Source: Bacteroidales bacterium UBA2712
GTDB lineage: Bacteria > Bacteroidota > Bacteroidia > Bacteroidales > Paludibacteraceae
Length of the DNA: 64,000 bases
Direction of reading: 5' to 3'
Assembly: GCA_002354055.1 (NCBI GenBank)
Contig: DEKW01000011.1
Span: forward strand, 1 to 64,000
The notes beneath the pieces were generated by a model. It saw only the letters and a list, made by a program, of their open reading frames with translations. It searched no databases and had not been told where the DNA came from. The translations under genes were made by a program, and so were the position numbers. Position 1 is the first letter of the stretch, and every line of letters begins with the position of its first letter. Positions 23,685 to 32,152 of the stretch are shown one piece after another.

Positions 23685-26204
23685 TTATTGCAGCAAAAAA
23701 TGCAAACGGTTGGTGATATTGGCATCGGATGTGCCGGCATCGAAATCGAGGAAAAGCAACGACAGATGCGGGTAGAGGTCCTTGTAACGGCGTTCGATAC
23801 CTTTGCTGATGATATGGTTCGCTATGCAACCGAAGGGTTGCAGCGAGACCACTTTGTGGATGCCATGATCCGCCAAATCGCATATCTCGCCTGGCAGGAA
23901 CCATCCCTCGCCGAAGTCTGCGGCGGAGTTGATCACACGGCGGCTTTTGTGCCAGATGTCCATGATATCCGCAAACGGCCTGTAGAACGGGAAGTCGCTG
24001 CAGAGGCGGTCATAGACATGTGCGTAATGGAGCAAAAGACGGTTGACGAGTTTTGCCTGCCAGGGGCTCAGACCGTCCTTGCGGATATGCTGCTCGCGGT
24101 TGATGAAGGCGTTAGGGATAGAGGTTGAGAAGAAGCCCGTGATCGCCGGCGGCACAACTTCCACACCGTGCTCCATGAGCCAGCGGACGACGCCGTGGTT
24201 CGAGAACGAGTTGTACTTGACGTATATCTCGCCGACCACACCGACTACCGGCACTTGTTTGGTGGTGTCCGAAATGTCCGTGAACGCGCTCGTGGCATCC
24301 CGCATGAGTTGGCGGATAGCCCGGTAGTCACGCTTCGCCAAGAACGGTTGCGCGGCGTTGAGGTAGTGGTCGTAGAGTTTGCGCGCCACACCGGGGATAC
24401 GTTCGCGCGGAGCGGCAGGATAATAGAGTTTGGCAAGCGCGTCCGCGAAATAGAGTGCTTCCAGCGTCGGACGGATGAGATGCAGCCAGTTGATCTCAAA
24501 GCCCGGCTGGCTGTTTTTAAGGCTCGGACCGATGGCAACGGCTATCACCGGCACTTGACTCATGCCTGCCGCCACGAGGGCATTTTTGATGAGCGCGTAG
24601 TAGTTCGACGCACGGCATTGCCCGCCTGTCTGCGTGATCGCCACGGCGGTCTTCGAGAGGTCGTACTTGCCGGATTTCAAAGCCCGCATGATCGAACCCA
24701 CCACGATAGTTGCCGGATAGCAGATGTCGTTGTTCGCCACGTGCAGCCCCTCTTCGGCGTCCTCCTGCGTCGCCATCGGCAGGGACTCGATGCGGTAACC
24801 CGCCAAACTAAAAATAGTGGGCAGGAACTCGTTGTAACCTTCTGCGAAATACGGGGTTAAGATGACGCGGTCTTTGTCTTCCACCTCAAAAGGTTTTGTG
24901 GTAAATGGCGCTTTGTTTTCGAGATCTCGAGATTTCGATATTTCGGGATTTCGAGGGGTGGCATTGACACTTTCTACCAGCGACCGCACTCTCAGCCTTA
25001 GCGAACCGATATTGTTCACATCGTCGATCTTGAGGACGGTGAGGTTCTTGCCATAACGGGACAGGATTGCCCGCACTTCGTCCAAGATGAACGCGTCGGG
25101 ACCGCAACCGAAAGAGGTCAGTTCGATCATGTGCAGGTTGTTGTACGGGCTGTTTCCTACCCAATGGGCAGCCTTGAAAATGCGGTTCGGGTACGCCCAT
25201 TGTGCCATCGCGTTCAGTTCGTCATAGACGGCTTGACCTTCGTGCGCCGCCACATTCTCCGTGATCACATCAATACCCATCGCCGCAATCGCATCGGCTA
25301 TTTTATGCTGAATAAGCGGGTCGATATGGTAAGGCCGCGCTGCCAACAGAATAACCATCCGACCTGCTGAACGCGCCTCGTTGAAGACTTGCATATTGCG
25401 TTTTTCCAATGCGTCGAGATAGTTCTGCTGCGCTGTAATCGCCTGAGTAATAGCCGCTTGCGCGGTGGGTTCGTTGATATTGAGCGTGGAGAGGTATTCT
25501 ACAAGCGATGCCCGCAACAGTTCCTCGTCCTTGAACGAGATGGTAGGCGCGTCCAAAGGAATGCCGTAGTTCTTCTCGGGGTTGATGGCACTCTTGATCA
25601 CGTCCGAATAACCGCTGACGACCGGGCAGTTGAAACTGTTCTTGGCCTGCTCGTCCTCCTTGCGCTCGAACACCACCCACGGATAGAAAATGCGGTCCAC
25701 TTGCTTCTCGATAAGGTCCATCACATGCCCGTGCATCAGTTTGGCAGGATAGCAAATATTGTCCGCCACGATGGTCCGCACACCTTTGTCAAAAAGTTTG
25801 GTCGTACTCATGCCGCTCAGCCGCACACGCATCCCGCAACACCCGAAAAGGGTCTGCCAGAAGGGGTAGTTCTCGTAGATGCCGAGGCCGCGGGGAAGAC
25901 CGATGGTTAGACCATCTTTCAGCGTTAGCGGTCTTTCAGCGTTAGCGGTCTTATAGTGCAACGGTCTTTCAGCCGAAGGCGGTCGCTGCTCAAAGAGCAG
26001 CTTATATTTCTCCTCGAACATATTGACGCCTTTATGCGCGCCATCGCCTGCATTCGAATAGACACGCTCGCAGTTATTGCCCGACACGTACTGACGCCCG
26101 TTCGCAAACGAATAGACGCGCACCTGGCAATGGTTCTGACAGCCCGGACAAATCTCTTCTTTCTCCTCGAAATGGTCAGATTGCAGTAACTCGTTCAGTT
26201 TCAT
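23685..26204 (-). CDS. 2-hydroxyacyl-CoA dehydratase-related protein (DUF2229 / HgdB-like half)
   Basis: 839 residues, corresponding to the C-terminal part of the large (about 1400-residue) CoA-substrate dehydratase activase proteins of Bacteroidota and Clostridia. The N-terminal part has EICPGCQNHCQ cysteines and LPRGLGIYENYPFW (DUF2229). The C-terminal half has HgdB-like cysteine motifs (NNDICYPATIVVG, ITQTGGQCRASNYY, FGCIANHI). Repeat-derived inserts lie at about residues 75-97 (SAERPLHYKTANAERPLTLK) and at the half-way linker, about 416-429 (NPEISKSRDLENK). The start at 26204 has a clear GGAGGT Shine-Dalgarno and overlaps the activase stop as ATGA. The substrate is unknown. Confidence 0.87.
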   Translation of the reverse strand: MKLNELLQSDHFEEKEEICPGCQNHCQVRVYSFANGRQYVSGNNCERVYSNAGDGAHKGVNMFEEKYKLLFEQRPPSAERPLHYKTANAERPLTLKDGLTIGLPRGLGIYENYPFWQTLFGCCGMRVRLSGMSTTKLFDKGVRTIVADNICYPAKLMHGHVMDLIEKQVDRIFYPWVVFERKEDEQAKNSFNCPVVSGYSDVIKSAINPEKNYGIPLDAPTISFKDEELLRASLVEYLSTLNINEPTAQAAITQAITAQQNYLDALEKRNMQVFNEARSAGRMVILLAARPYHIDPLIQHKIADAIAAMGIDVITENVAAHEGQAVYDELNAMAQWAYPNRIFKAAHWVGNSPYNNLHMIELTSFGCGPDAFILDEVRAILSRYGKNLTVLKIDDVNNIGSLRLRVRSLVESVNATPRNPEISKSRDLENKAPFTTKPFEVEDKDRVILTPYFAEGYNEFLPTIFSLAGYRIESLPMATQEDAEEGLHVANNDICYPATIVVGSIMRALKSGKYDLSKTAVAITQTGGQCRASNYYALIKNALVAAGMSQVPVIAVAIGPSLKNSQPGFEINWLHLIRPTLEALYFADALAKLYYPAAPRERIPGVARKLYDHYLNAAQPFLAKRDYRAIRQLMRDATSAFTDISDTTKQVPVVGVVGEIYVKYNSFSNHGVVRWLMEHGVEVVPPAITGFFSTSIPNAFINREQHIRKDGLSPWQAKLVNRLLLHYAHVYDRLCSDFPFYRPFADIMDIWHKSRRVINSAADFGEGWFLPGEICDLADHGIHKVVSLQPFGCIANHIISKGIERRYKDLYPHLSLLFLDFDAGTSDANITNRLHFLLQ
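24920..24959. repeat. octamer array (CGAGATTT-like) x5 inside the dehydratase-related gene
   Basis: CGAGATCT, CGAGATTT, CGATATTT, CGGGATTT, CGAGGGGT. A similar CGATATNT octamer array spans the rpsP stop at 60636-60675. Confidence 0.85.
25915..25982. repeat. 17-nt repeat (TCTTTCAGCGTTAGCGG) inside the dehydratase-related gene
   Basis: Two exact 17-nt units (25915-25931, 25932-25948) are followed by two degenerate ones. The word GGTCTTTCAGC echoes the CTGACAGACC repeat in the hydrolase gene and reappears near 46930. Confidence 0.8.
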
Positions 26205-28036
26205 CGTTGACCTCCTTTCGCGTAAAGGGCACATCCATAGGCGCCCATGAGTTCGGGAATCGGACCAAAACCGACCTCTTTGCCGGTGAGGCTCTCCAAA
26301 GCGCGAACGACCGAATGATTGCGGAATGTGCCGCCTTGAACCATGATATGTTCGCCCAGCTGGTCAAAAGATTGCAGTTTGAGCACTTTGTACAGGCAGT
26401 TTTTGATGACCGAATAACTGAATCCGGCGGCGATGTCGTCCACTTGCGCACCCTCGCGCATCGCCTGTTTGACCTTGCTGTTCATGAATACCGTGCAGCG
26501 TGTACCGAGGTCGTACGGGTGTTGCGCCAGCGTCGCCATGTGTGCAAAATCGCTCACTTCGTAGCCCAGCTGCCGCGCAAAAGTCATGATAAAACTGCCA
26601 CAACCGGACGAGCAGGCTTCGTTGATCTCTATCCTTTGGATAGAACCGTTCTCCACGAAGATCGCTTTCATGTCTTGACCGCCGATGTCAAGCACAAAAG
26701 AGACGTTCGGTTGCAGGTTCTTCGCCGCCATGAAATGCGCCATGGTCTCCACGATGCCGTGGTCCAAACGAAAAGCGGTCTTGAGCAACTGCTCGCCGTA
26801 ACCCGTCGAACAACTGCCGGCTATCTCTATGTCCTGCCCGAGCGCGTCTCGCATTCGCTGCAAAGCAGAATGAAAAGCCTGCAACGAGTTGCCGTTATTG
26901 TAGCTGTAGTCCGTGAAAAGCAGTTGGCCTTTTTCGTTAATCAGGACAAGTTTGGTAGTTGTACTGCCACTATCCACTCCGAGGAAAAGTTTTTGATTGA
27001 CGATTTGACGATTTACGATGTACGATTTATTGACGATTGAATTTATTGAGCCATTTATCTCCTTATGGCCATACTTCTTCTGTTTGTCGGAGAGCCAGTT
27101 TTGATAATCCGCTTCGTCCGCAAAGAGCGGGGGAAGTGTGCCGGAGAGCGGAGCAACACCACAATGATCATTAGAAAATAAGGTACGCACCTGCGCGAGA
27201 TTGTACTTGGAACTTTGCTCCTTGGTACTTAACAACGCAGTTCCGATAGCAGGAATAAACTGCGTGTATTCGGGCACAATGCAATCTTCCTCCGTCATCT
27301 CAAGTGCCTGCAACAAGTGCTTGCGCAGTTCGGGAATATAGGCAAACGGACCGCCGCAAAGGAAGATCTTCGGGTGCACTTCTGTTCCGCGTGCCAGCGC
27401 ACTCACTACTTGCATTGAAACGGCATGAAGCATGGATGCGGCAATGTCTTCTTTGCTTACCGAACGGGAAATAAGGTTCTGGATATCGGTCTTGCTGAAC
27501 ACGCCGCAACGGGACGCAATCGGATAGACATGCTCGGCTTTGGCTGCCAGCGCATTCAGTTCGCTTGTCTCCACACCTAACAACGTAGCAGTTTGATCAA
27601 TAAACGCACCTGTCCCGCCAGCGCAGTTACCGTTCATGCGCATCTCCGGCACACAACCTTCTTCAAAGAAGATCATCTTACTGTCCTCACCGCCAATGTC
27701 CACCAAACAATGCACATCCGGATAGAGTTGTTTGACCACCTCCGCTGCAGCAATCACCTCTTGGTGAAAACCGACGCCAAGCCTCTGCGCACATCCCATC
27801 CCCACCGAACCGGTGATGCCGATGGTGATAGCTGAATGCTGATCGCTGACAGCTCCCAAGATCCCTTCGATCATCTCCTGTCCGACTTTCATCGGTTCGG
27901 CGTTATGGCGGCGGTAGTCAGTTGCGAGAACCACCGGCTTTGAGTCCGAAGGACGGTCTTTTGACTTTTGACTTTCGACTTTGATAAGCGCCATCTTAAT
28001 GGTCGTGCTGCCTATGTCAATACCTAATCTATACAT
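26201..28036 (-). CDS. acyl-CoA dehydratase activase (two ASKHA domains)
   Basis: 611 residues with two BadF/BadG/BcrA/BcrD-type ATPase domains. The first starts LGIDIGSTTIKMALIK with GEDSKMIFF and NGNCAGGTGAF (cluster-ligand Cys). The second starts at about residue 350 with FLGVDSGSTTTKLVLI and has GGQDMKAIF and NEACSSGCGSF. Such activases use ATP and a [4Fe-4S] cluster to inject an electron into 2-hydroxyacyl-CoA dehydratases. Repeat-derived inserts lie at residues 18-27 (KVESQKSKDR) and at the domain junction, about 334-347. It overlaps the dehydratase-related gene by ATGA. The two together match one polypeptide in many relatives. Confidence 0.9.
   Translation of the reverse strand: MYRLGIDIGSTTIKMALIKVESQKSKDRPSDSKPVVLATDYRRHNAEPMKVGQEMIEGILGAVSDQHSAITIGITGSVGMGCAQRLGVGFHQEVIAAAEVVKQLYPDVHCLVDIGGEDSKMIFFEEGCVPEMRMNGNCAGGTGAFIDQTATLLGVETSELNALAAKAEHVYPIASRCGVFSKTDIQNLISRSVSKEDIAASMLHAVSMQVVSALARGTEVHPKIFLCGGPFAYIPELRKHLLQALEMTEEDCIVPEYTQFIPAIGTALLSTKEQSSKYNLAQVRTLFSNDHCGVAPLSGTLPPLFADEADYQNWLSDKQKKYGHKEINGSINSIVNKSYIVNRQIVNQKLFLGVDSGSTTTKLVLINEKGQLLFTDYSYNNGNSLQAFHSALQRMRDALGQDIEIAGSCSTGYGEQLLKTAFRLDHGIVETMAHFMAAKNLQPNVSFVLDIGGQDMKAIFVENGSIQRIEINEACSSGCGSFIMTFARQLGYEVSDFAHMATLAQHPYDLGTRCTVFMNSKVKQAMREGAQVDDIAAGFSYSVIKNCLYKVLKLQSFDQLGEHIMVQGGTFRNHSVVRALESLTGKEVGFGPIPELMGAYGCALYAKGGQR
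26998..27037. repeat. heptamer-like array (TTACGAT) at the activase domain junction
   Basis: TGACGAT, TGACGAT, TTACGAT, GTACGAT and TTGACGAT follow one another with small offsets, encoding part of the SINSIVNKSYIVNRQIVNQ linker. Confidence 0.7.
27956..27983. repeat. heptamer array (GACTTTC) x4 inside the activase gene
   Basis: GTCTTTT, GACTTTT, GACTTTC, GACTTTG; the minus strand shows GTCGAAA and GTCAAAA words. Same family as the arrays in rdgB and the MBL gene. Confidence 0.85.
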
Positions 28037-28042
28037 TGTGTG

Positions 28043-28069
28043 CCTTATTTGATAGAGTTATTAAATTAT
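28043..28069. repeat. 27-bp exact repeat, copy 1 (activase leader)
   Basis: A 27-bp sequence starting CCTTATTTGATAG lies between the activase promoter and start codon. It is identical to 33838-33864, where it encodes the C-terminal tail of the CMD-cupin lipoprotein. Confidence 0.95.
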
Positions 28070-28073
28070 GTTG

Positions 28074-28104
28074 CAAAGGTACACAAAACACCTGACGCAC
28101 ACAA
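28074..28104 (-). promoter_or_regulatory. Bacteroidota promoter for the activase operon
   Basis: TTG (28102-28104), 20-nt spacer, TACCTTTG (28074-28081) on the minus strand. It lies within the terminator hairpin that follows the ZIP gene. Confidence 0.85.
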
Positions 28105-28120
28105 GCGCCAGGTGTCTTTT
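28088..28120. terminator. terminator after the ZIP operon, overlapping the activase promoter
   Basis: ACACCTG (28088-28094) pairs with CAGGTGT (28109-28115), extended inward by CGC/GCG after one mismatch. Short T runs follow in both directions. The loop contains the promoter TTG. Confidence 0.65.
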
Positions 28121-28224
28121 CCGTAGTACCGACCGCTATTTCTTAATTTGCAGCCTGTTTTTCCTTATAGATTTGCCAATTTTATAAGGATTAAAACGCA
28201 GTCAGTTTATTGTATTGCTTGTGT

Positions 28225-29004
28225 TTACCCCAACACCACATCGAGGACCATCATGAGGACAAAGCCGATGGCGAAACCGATGGTGGAGAGGTTGGAATGG
28301 GTGCCTTGCGAGGCTTCAGGGATGAGTTCTTCGACCACTACGTATAGCATCGCTCCTGCGGCGAAGGCAAGGAGATACGGGAGTATGGGGGCCAGCCATG
28401 CGGCTAAGAGGATGACGAGCAGTCCGCCGATGGGCTCCACTACGCCGGAGAGCGAACCGATGAGGAAGGATTTGGCACGGCTGTTGCCGGCTGCACGCAT
28501 GGGCATGGAGATGATGGCTCCTTCGGGGATGTTCTGGATGGCTATACCGAGCGAGACGGCGATGGCTGCGGACAAGGAGAGTCCGGCTGTGCCTTGCGTG
28601 GCTCCGGCGAGAACGACGCCGACTGCCATTCCTTCGGGTAGGTTGTGAATCGTGACCGCAAGGGCTAACATGGCAGTGCGCGAGAGGCGGGAACGCGGTC
28701 CTTCGGGTGTGTTGGCGCCGACGTGCAAGTGCGGCGTCAGTTCGTCAATCGCCAAGAGGAACAAGATGCCCAATAGAAAACCAACAGCCGCAGGCATGAC
28801 TGCCCACGGTCCTGTGTGTGCTTCCGCTTCGATAGCAGGAATGAGTAGCGACCAAACGGACGCCGCGACCATCACACCCGACGCAAAGCCGAGTAACGCC
28901 TTCTGCAGGCGCTCGGGCATGTCGCGTTTCATAAAGAACACGAACGATGCCCCGAGCATGGTGCCTAACAGAGGGATGAGTAAACCTATAAGAAGCGTGG
29001 TCAT
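28225..29004 (-). CDS. ZIP family metal transporter
   Basis: A 259-residue membrane protein with about eight transmembrane segments and the ZIP signature in HNLPEGMAVGV (about residues 119-129) and QNIPEGAII. It probably moves zinc, iron or manganese into the cytoplasm, like GufA/ZupT-type proteins. The DELTPHLHVG loop is histidine-containing. Its ATG overlaps the stop of the small flavodoxin gene by 4 bp. It is the last gene of the redox operon. The 188 bp after it hold the terminator and the activase promoter and leader. Confidence 0.93.
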   Translation of the reverse strand: MTTLLIGLLIPLLGTMLGASFVFFMKRDMPERLQKALLGFASGVMVAASVWSLLIPAIEAEAHTGPWAVMPAAVGFLLGILFLLAIDELTPHLHVGANTPEGPRSRLSRTAMLALAVTIHNLPEGMAVGVVLAGATQGTAGLSLSAAIAVSLGIAIQNIPEGAIISMPMRAAGNSRAKSFLIGSLSGVVEPIGGLLVILLAAWLAPILPYLLAFAAGAMLYVVVEELIPEASQGTHSNLSTIGFAIGFVLMMVLDVVLG

Positions 29005-29411
29005 TTTATCGTTTTCTCAATAAACGCCCGGAGGTCTGCAAGGTCTTGCTGGTTCGGATGACCGGAATGGACAGGTCCCATCGAACCTTTGCAGGTGAAC
29101 GAACGATCGTCACAGTGGATACCTTTCGCTTCCAGCATCTTACGCATCTGCGGTACCGGTGAGTCGATGATAGCACACGAACCAAAGCACACTACATTCT
29201 TCACCAGTTCCGGCTTGAGCGTATCGATGAACTGACCGATGGCGCCGTTGACTTTGCCGAGGAAGACACCGGCTCCGAGATAGAGTGTATCCACTGGTTC
29301 GGACAGCGGCACAGCTACCGTCTCCGGTTGGGTCTTGACCACTTCGCCTACTACTTTTGCCATCTGTTCGGAATGACCGAACTTACTAAAATAACGAACT
29401 GCGTATTTCAT
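29001..29411 (-). CDS. flavodoxin-like protein
   Basis: A 136-residue flavodoxin-fold protein starting MKYAVRYFSKFGHSEQMAKVV, the FMN-binding loop, with LYLGAGVFLGKVN as the second flavin segment. It is shorter than classical flavodoxins and lacks the cluster motif of the other flavoproteins here. It overlaps the ZIP gene by ATGA and follows the radical SAM gene by 4 bp, so it may supply electrons to that enzyme (inference). Confidence 0.85.
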   Translation of the reverse strand: MKYAVRYFSKFGHSEQMAKVVGEVVKTQPETVAVPLSEPVDTLYLGAGVFLGKVNGAIGQFIDTLKPELVKNVVCFGSCAIIDSPVPQMRKMLEAKGIHCDDRSFTCKGSMGPVHSGHPNQQDLADLRAFIEKTIK

Positions 29412-29415
29412 ACAT

Positions 29416-30504
29416 TTATTGCTTTAACATTTGTTCTACTTCTTCGCGGTGCTCCCACAAGGCGCAACCGCCGGAATGTTCGCCGCCTACCAGATGGACC
29501 TCTCGCAGACGCTGGAAAAGAGGCGATTGCAAGGCTCCTTTGACACCAAGCGTGAGCACGTTACTGTCGCTATACGGTGAGAACGGGCATGGCTCGGCAC
29601 TGCCGTCAGGGCCGATATGGAAGAATCCGCGTCCGGCTGCCAGACAACCGCCCATGTGCTTCTCGTCACCGGGGAAAGAGATGATGATCACATCGTGATA
29701 GCGTTCCCGCTGATGCGCTTGTACGGCTTCCATCTGTTCCAAATCGGCATCGCCGAAAGCCAGATATTCTGTTCCCGGCTCGGTAGGCACATACTCGACA
29801 TAAATAATGAGTTTGCAACCGAGGTCGCGCAAGTGATCCACATACTCATCGGATGTGACCAGCGCGAAGTTTTCCGTCGTGACGGTTATGCTGACACCAA
29901 AGAACAGTTTCTCCGCGTGCAAACTCTCAACGGACATCATCGCGCGACGGTAGATACCTGCGCCACGTCGTGTGTCCGTGCCATGCTCCGCGCCCTCGAT
30001 GCTGATGACGGGTATGAGATTGAGATGCTCCTTAAGGAAAGCAATATAGGACGGACCGATGAGCGTACCGTTCGTGAAGATCGGGAAAATCATGTCCTCC
30101 ACTTCCGCTACTTTTTCCAAGATATCTTTCCGCATCATCGGTTCTCCTCCTGCCAGCAGGGCGAAGTTGATACCCAGCGAAGCGGCTTCGGAGAAGATGT
30201 CGCGCCACTGTTCCGGTGTGAGGGTAGGACGCTGACTTTTACCGGGGTCGTCGGCTATACCGTTGGCTCGGGCGTAGCAGCCTTTGCAGGAAAGGTTGCA
30301 CTCCGTGGAGATACTGCAAATGAGGAAAGGCGGGACATCAATACCCGTTTCCTTCGCCACGCTCTTACGCCTACTTTCCGATTTGAGGAAAATCTGCTGC
30401 AAGCGGAAGACCGTTTTTGCCTCGCGCGGATTGCCTAACACATTGCGGTAGGCTTTCTCCATGATACGGCGGATGGCTCCGCTCATATATCCTTGTAAAT
30501 CCAT
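29416..30504 (-). CDS. radical SAM protein
   Basis: A 362-residue radical SAM enzyme. The cluster motif CNLSCKGC (about residues 69-76, a CxxxCxxC pattern) follows the strand FLICSIST. ALLAGGEPMMRKDI is the SAM-binding GGE motif, and FPIFTNGTLI and VISIEGAEHGTDTRRG follow. The C-terminal region carries further cysteines (GGCLAAGRG, SAEPCPFSPY, GGCALWEHRE), a SPASM-like arrangement for an auxiliary cluster. The substrate is unknown. The neighbouring small flavodoxin and rubredoxin-fused MBL protein could take part in electron supply. Confidence 0.88.
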   Translation of the reverse strand: MDLQGYMSGAIRRIMEKAYRNVLGNPREAKTVFRLQQIFLKSESRRKSVAKETGIDVPPFLICSISTECNLSCKGCYARANGIADDPGKSQRPTLTPEQWRDIFSEAASLGINFALLAGGEPMMRKDILEKVAEVEDMIFPIFTNGTLIGPSYIAFLKEHLNLIPVISIEGAEHGTDTRRGAGIYRRAMMSVESLHAEKLFFGVSITVTTENFALVTSDEYVDHLRDLGCKLIIYVEYVPTEPGTEYLAFGDADLEQMEAVQAHQRERYHDVIIISFPGDEKHMGGCLAAGRGFFHIGPDGSAEPCPFSPYSDSNVLTLGVKGALQSPLFQRLREVHLVGGEHSGGCALWEHREEVEQMLKQ

Positions 30505-30516
30505 AATTAGTATCTC

Positions 30517-31458
30517 TTACGCCGGATTAAAGCGGGACTTGGGTTGTTTGCAACGCGGGCAACGCCAATCGTCCGGCAGGTCTTCAAAGGCAACCCCGTC
30601 ATTCTCGGCAGGATCATATACAAAACCGCAGATGGAGCAGACATATTTGCCGCTTCCCTTTTGCTCGGAGAAGTCCACCTCGGCAAAGACTGTCGGGACG
30701 GGGTTGTTCAAGTCCATGACACGCTTGGCTTCAAGGTTCTCAGGTCCTTGCGGACTGTGGGTAGAGAGATACACGGTGGGGTGCTTGCGGATGAACTCAC
30801 GGATGCGGTTCTGAGTGACGCGGGCGGCTGCCAGGTCGTCAAAAACCACCGATAGTTTGTCGGCATACAGCGCCTCGTCGCAATACGTTATATCGCCGTG
30901 AATCATATAGAACAGGTCGCCGTCTTCCACGATGATAATACTGTTGCCGCGTGTGTGTCCTTCGGCCTTGACAAACCATATACCGTCCTGTATCTTCTGC
31001 GCCTCGGGGAAGTTATAATACGCGCCGTCGGAATAAGTCACCGGCACGAGGTTGTCAATCCCTTCCAGTTCGGCAGCTCCTAACTCATGCGCATTGACGA
31101 ATATCTGCGCGTTAGGGAAGGATTTCAACTCGCCGGAGTGGTCTGCATGACGGTGGGTAAGCAGGATCTTGGTCACTTGTTCGGGCTGGTAACCCAACGC
31201 TTTGAGGTTGTCGATATAGTCGCCGCAGGCATAGCCAGTGAAACCTAACGACTCTTCGGTGGGCACTTCCTCGGGGAAGCCTTTTGGAAAACCGGTGTCC
31301 ACGAGAATGACGTCCTTGCCGGTGTCAATCAGGTAGTTTTGGAGACTGCCGCGGTAGCGGATGTTATGGTCGAACTTGTCTTGTCCCTCTTCCCCTCCGA
31401 AAACGAAAGGTTGGGTATAGAATCCGTCCTTACGGAATTTAACTGCTTTGATTTCCAT
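30517..31458 (-). CDS. metallo-beta-lactamase fold protein fused to rubredoxin
   Basis: 313 residues. The N-terminal MBL domain has THRHADHSGEL (the HxHxDH metal motif, about residues 103-113), AEGHTRGNSIIIV and MIHGDITYCDE. The C-terminal rubredoxin has both Cx2C knuckles, YVCSICGFVYDP and WRCPRCKQPK (about residues 273-306). It resembles flavodiiron proteins in joining an MBL domain with a redox domain, but no flavodoxin domain is present. The MBL part looks like a lactonase or hydrolase. The ATG at 31458 (MEIKAVKFRKDGF) is taken as the start. Function unknown, probably a redox-linked hydrolase or oxidoreductase. Confidence 0.88.
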   Translation of the reverse strand: MEIKAVKFRKDGFYTQPFVFGGEEGQDKFDHNIRYRGSLQNYLIDTGKDVILVDTGFPKGFPEEVPTEESLGFTGYACGDYIDNLKALGYQPEQVTKILLTHRHADHSGELKSFPNAQIFVNAHELGAAELEGIDNLVPVTYSDGAYYNFPEAQKIQDGIWFVKAEGHTRGNSIIIVEDGDLFYMIHGDITYCDEALYADKLSVVFDDLAAARVTQNRIREFIRKHPTVYLSTHSPQGPENLEAKRVMDLNNPVPTVFAEVDFSEQKGSGKYVCSICGFVYDPAENDGVAFEDLPDDWRCPRCKQPKSRFNPA

Positions 31459-31541
31459 ATTCTTTTTGCAAAATGGGGGAAGAGCCGAGACCCTTCCCCC
31501 GACAAAGAAATTCATTTGCCTGCGATTGTGGCGCAGGGTTC

Positions 31542-31715
31542 TTAGTTAGCCGGAGCCCACTTACAGCGTACCGGCGAAACGATGGCACCTTCTTTCTTGA
31601 GTTCAGCGAAGACTTTGTCCACCTCTTTGCGGTCTGCTCCGAGAGCGGCGGTTACTTCGCCTGCCGAAACCGGCTTGCCTGCTGCACGCATGGCAGCTAA
31701 AACTTGCTCTTTCAT
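31542..31715 (-). CDS. 57-residue winged-helix-like protein
   Basis: A small protein: MKEQVLAAMRAAGKPVSAGE, then VTAALGADRKEVDKVFAELK and KEGAIVSPVRCKWAPAN. The pattern of three helices and a short wing resembles a minimal winged-helix DNA-binding domain (VSAGEVTAALGADRKEVDKV as the helix-turn-helix). It lies between the PNPOx-like gene (15 bp away) and the MBL-rubredoxin gene. It may regulate the operon or bind a partner. It is well formed, with an A-rich upstream region and operon-like spacing. Confidence 0.75.
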   Translation of the reverse strand: MKEQVLAAMRAAGKPVSAGEVTAALGADRKEVDKVFAELKKEGAIVSPVRCKWAPAN

Positions 31716-31730
31716 AATAAAAATAGTTTG

Positions 31731-32129
31731 TTAGAATTTGAACTCTTCTACCAACTCCGACATCTTGTAGAAACGTGCGGTAGCATTTTTTACCTCCCAC
31801 ATAACAGCATTCTCGCCCTGCTCGCCAATGAGCGCTTTGAGAACAGGCATGTGAGCCAACATAGCATCTTTTACTTCCTGACGCTTATCCTCAACGAGCT
31901 GGCACTCCACGCGAAGTGTTTGGCCCTTGAAAGCGCAGAACTCCGCCTTTGGATTAGCTGCCAGCTGGTCTGTAGCAGCCGTGCGGGCAAAAGACATGAG
32001 GTACAGTTTGTCCTCAAAGAGTAACTGTGCGCCATAGACGCGTACACGTGGTTGGTCACCCTCAACGGTAGCCAGATAGAACGACTTGGCATTCTCCAAG
32101 AAGTCGAATACTTTTTTTTCGTTTGTCAT
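31731..32129 (-). CDS. pyridoxamine 5'-phosphate oxidase family flavin-binding protein
   Basis: A 132-residue split-barrel FMN-binding protein (MTNEKKVFDFLENAKSFYLA, GDQPRVRVYGAQLLFEDKLY, NPKAEFCAFKGQTLRVECQL). The fold is shared by pyridoxamine phosphate oxidases and by many small FMN/F420-binding reductases; this short form is probably not a true PdxH. It lies in the redox operon between the ferritin-like and winged-helix genes. Confidence 0.88.
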   Translation of the reverse strand: MTNEKKVFDFLENAKSFYLATVEGDQPRVRVYGAQLLFEDKLYLMSFARTAATDQLAANPKAEFCAFKGQTLRVECQLVEDKRQEVKDAMLAHMPVLKALIGEQGENAVMWEVKNATARFYKMSELVEEFKF

Positions 32130-32152
32130 AACTGCTTGGTTTTAAGGGGTCA

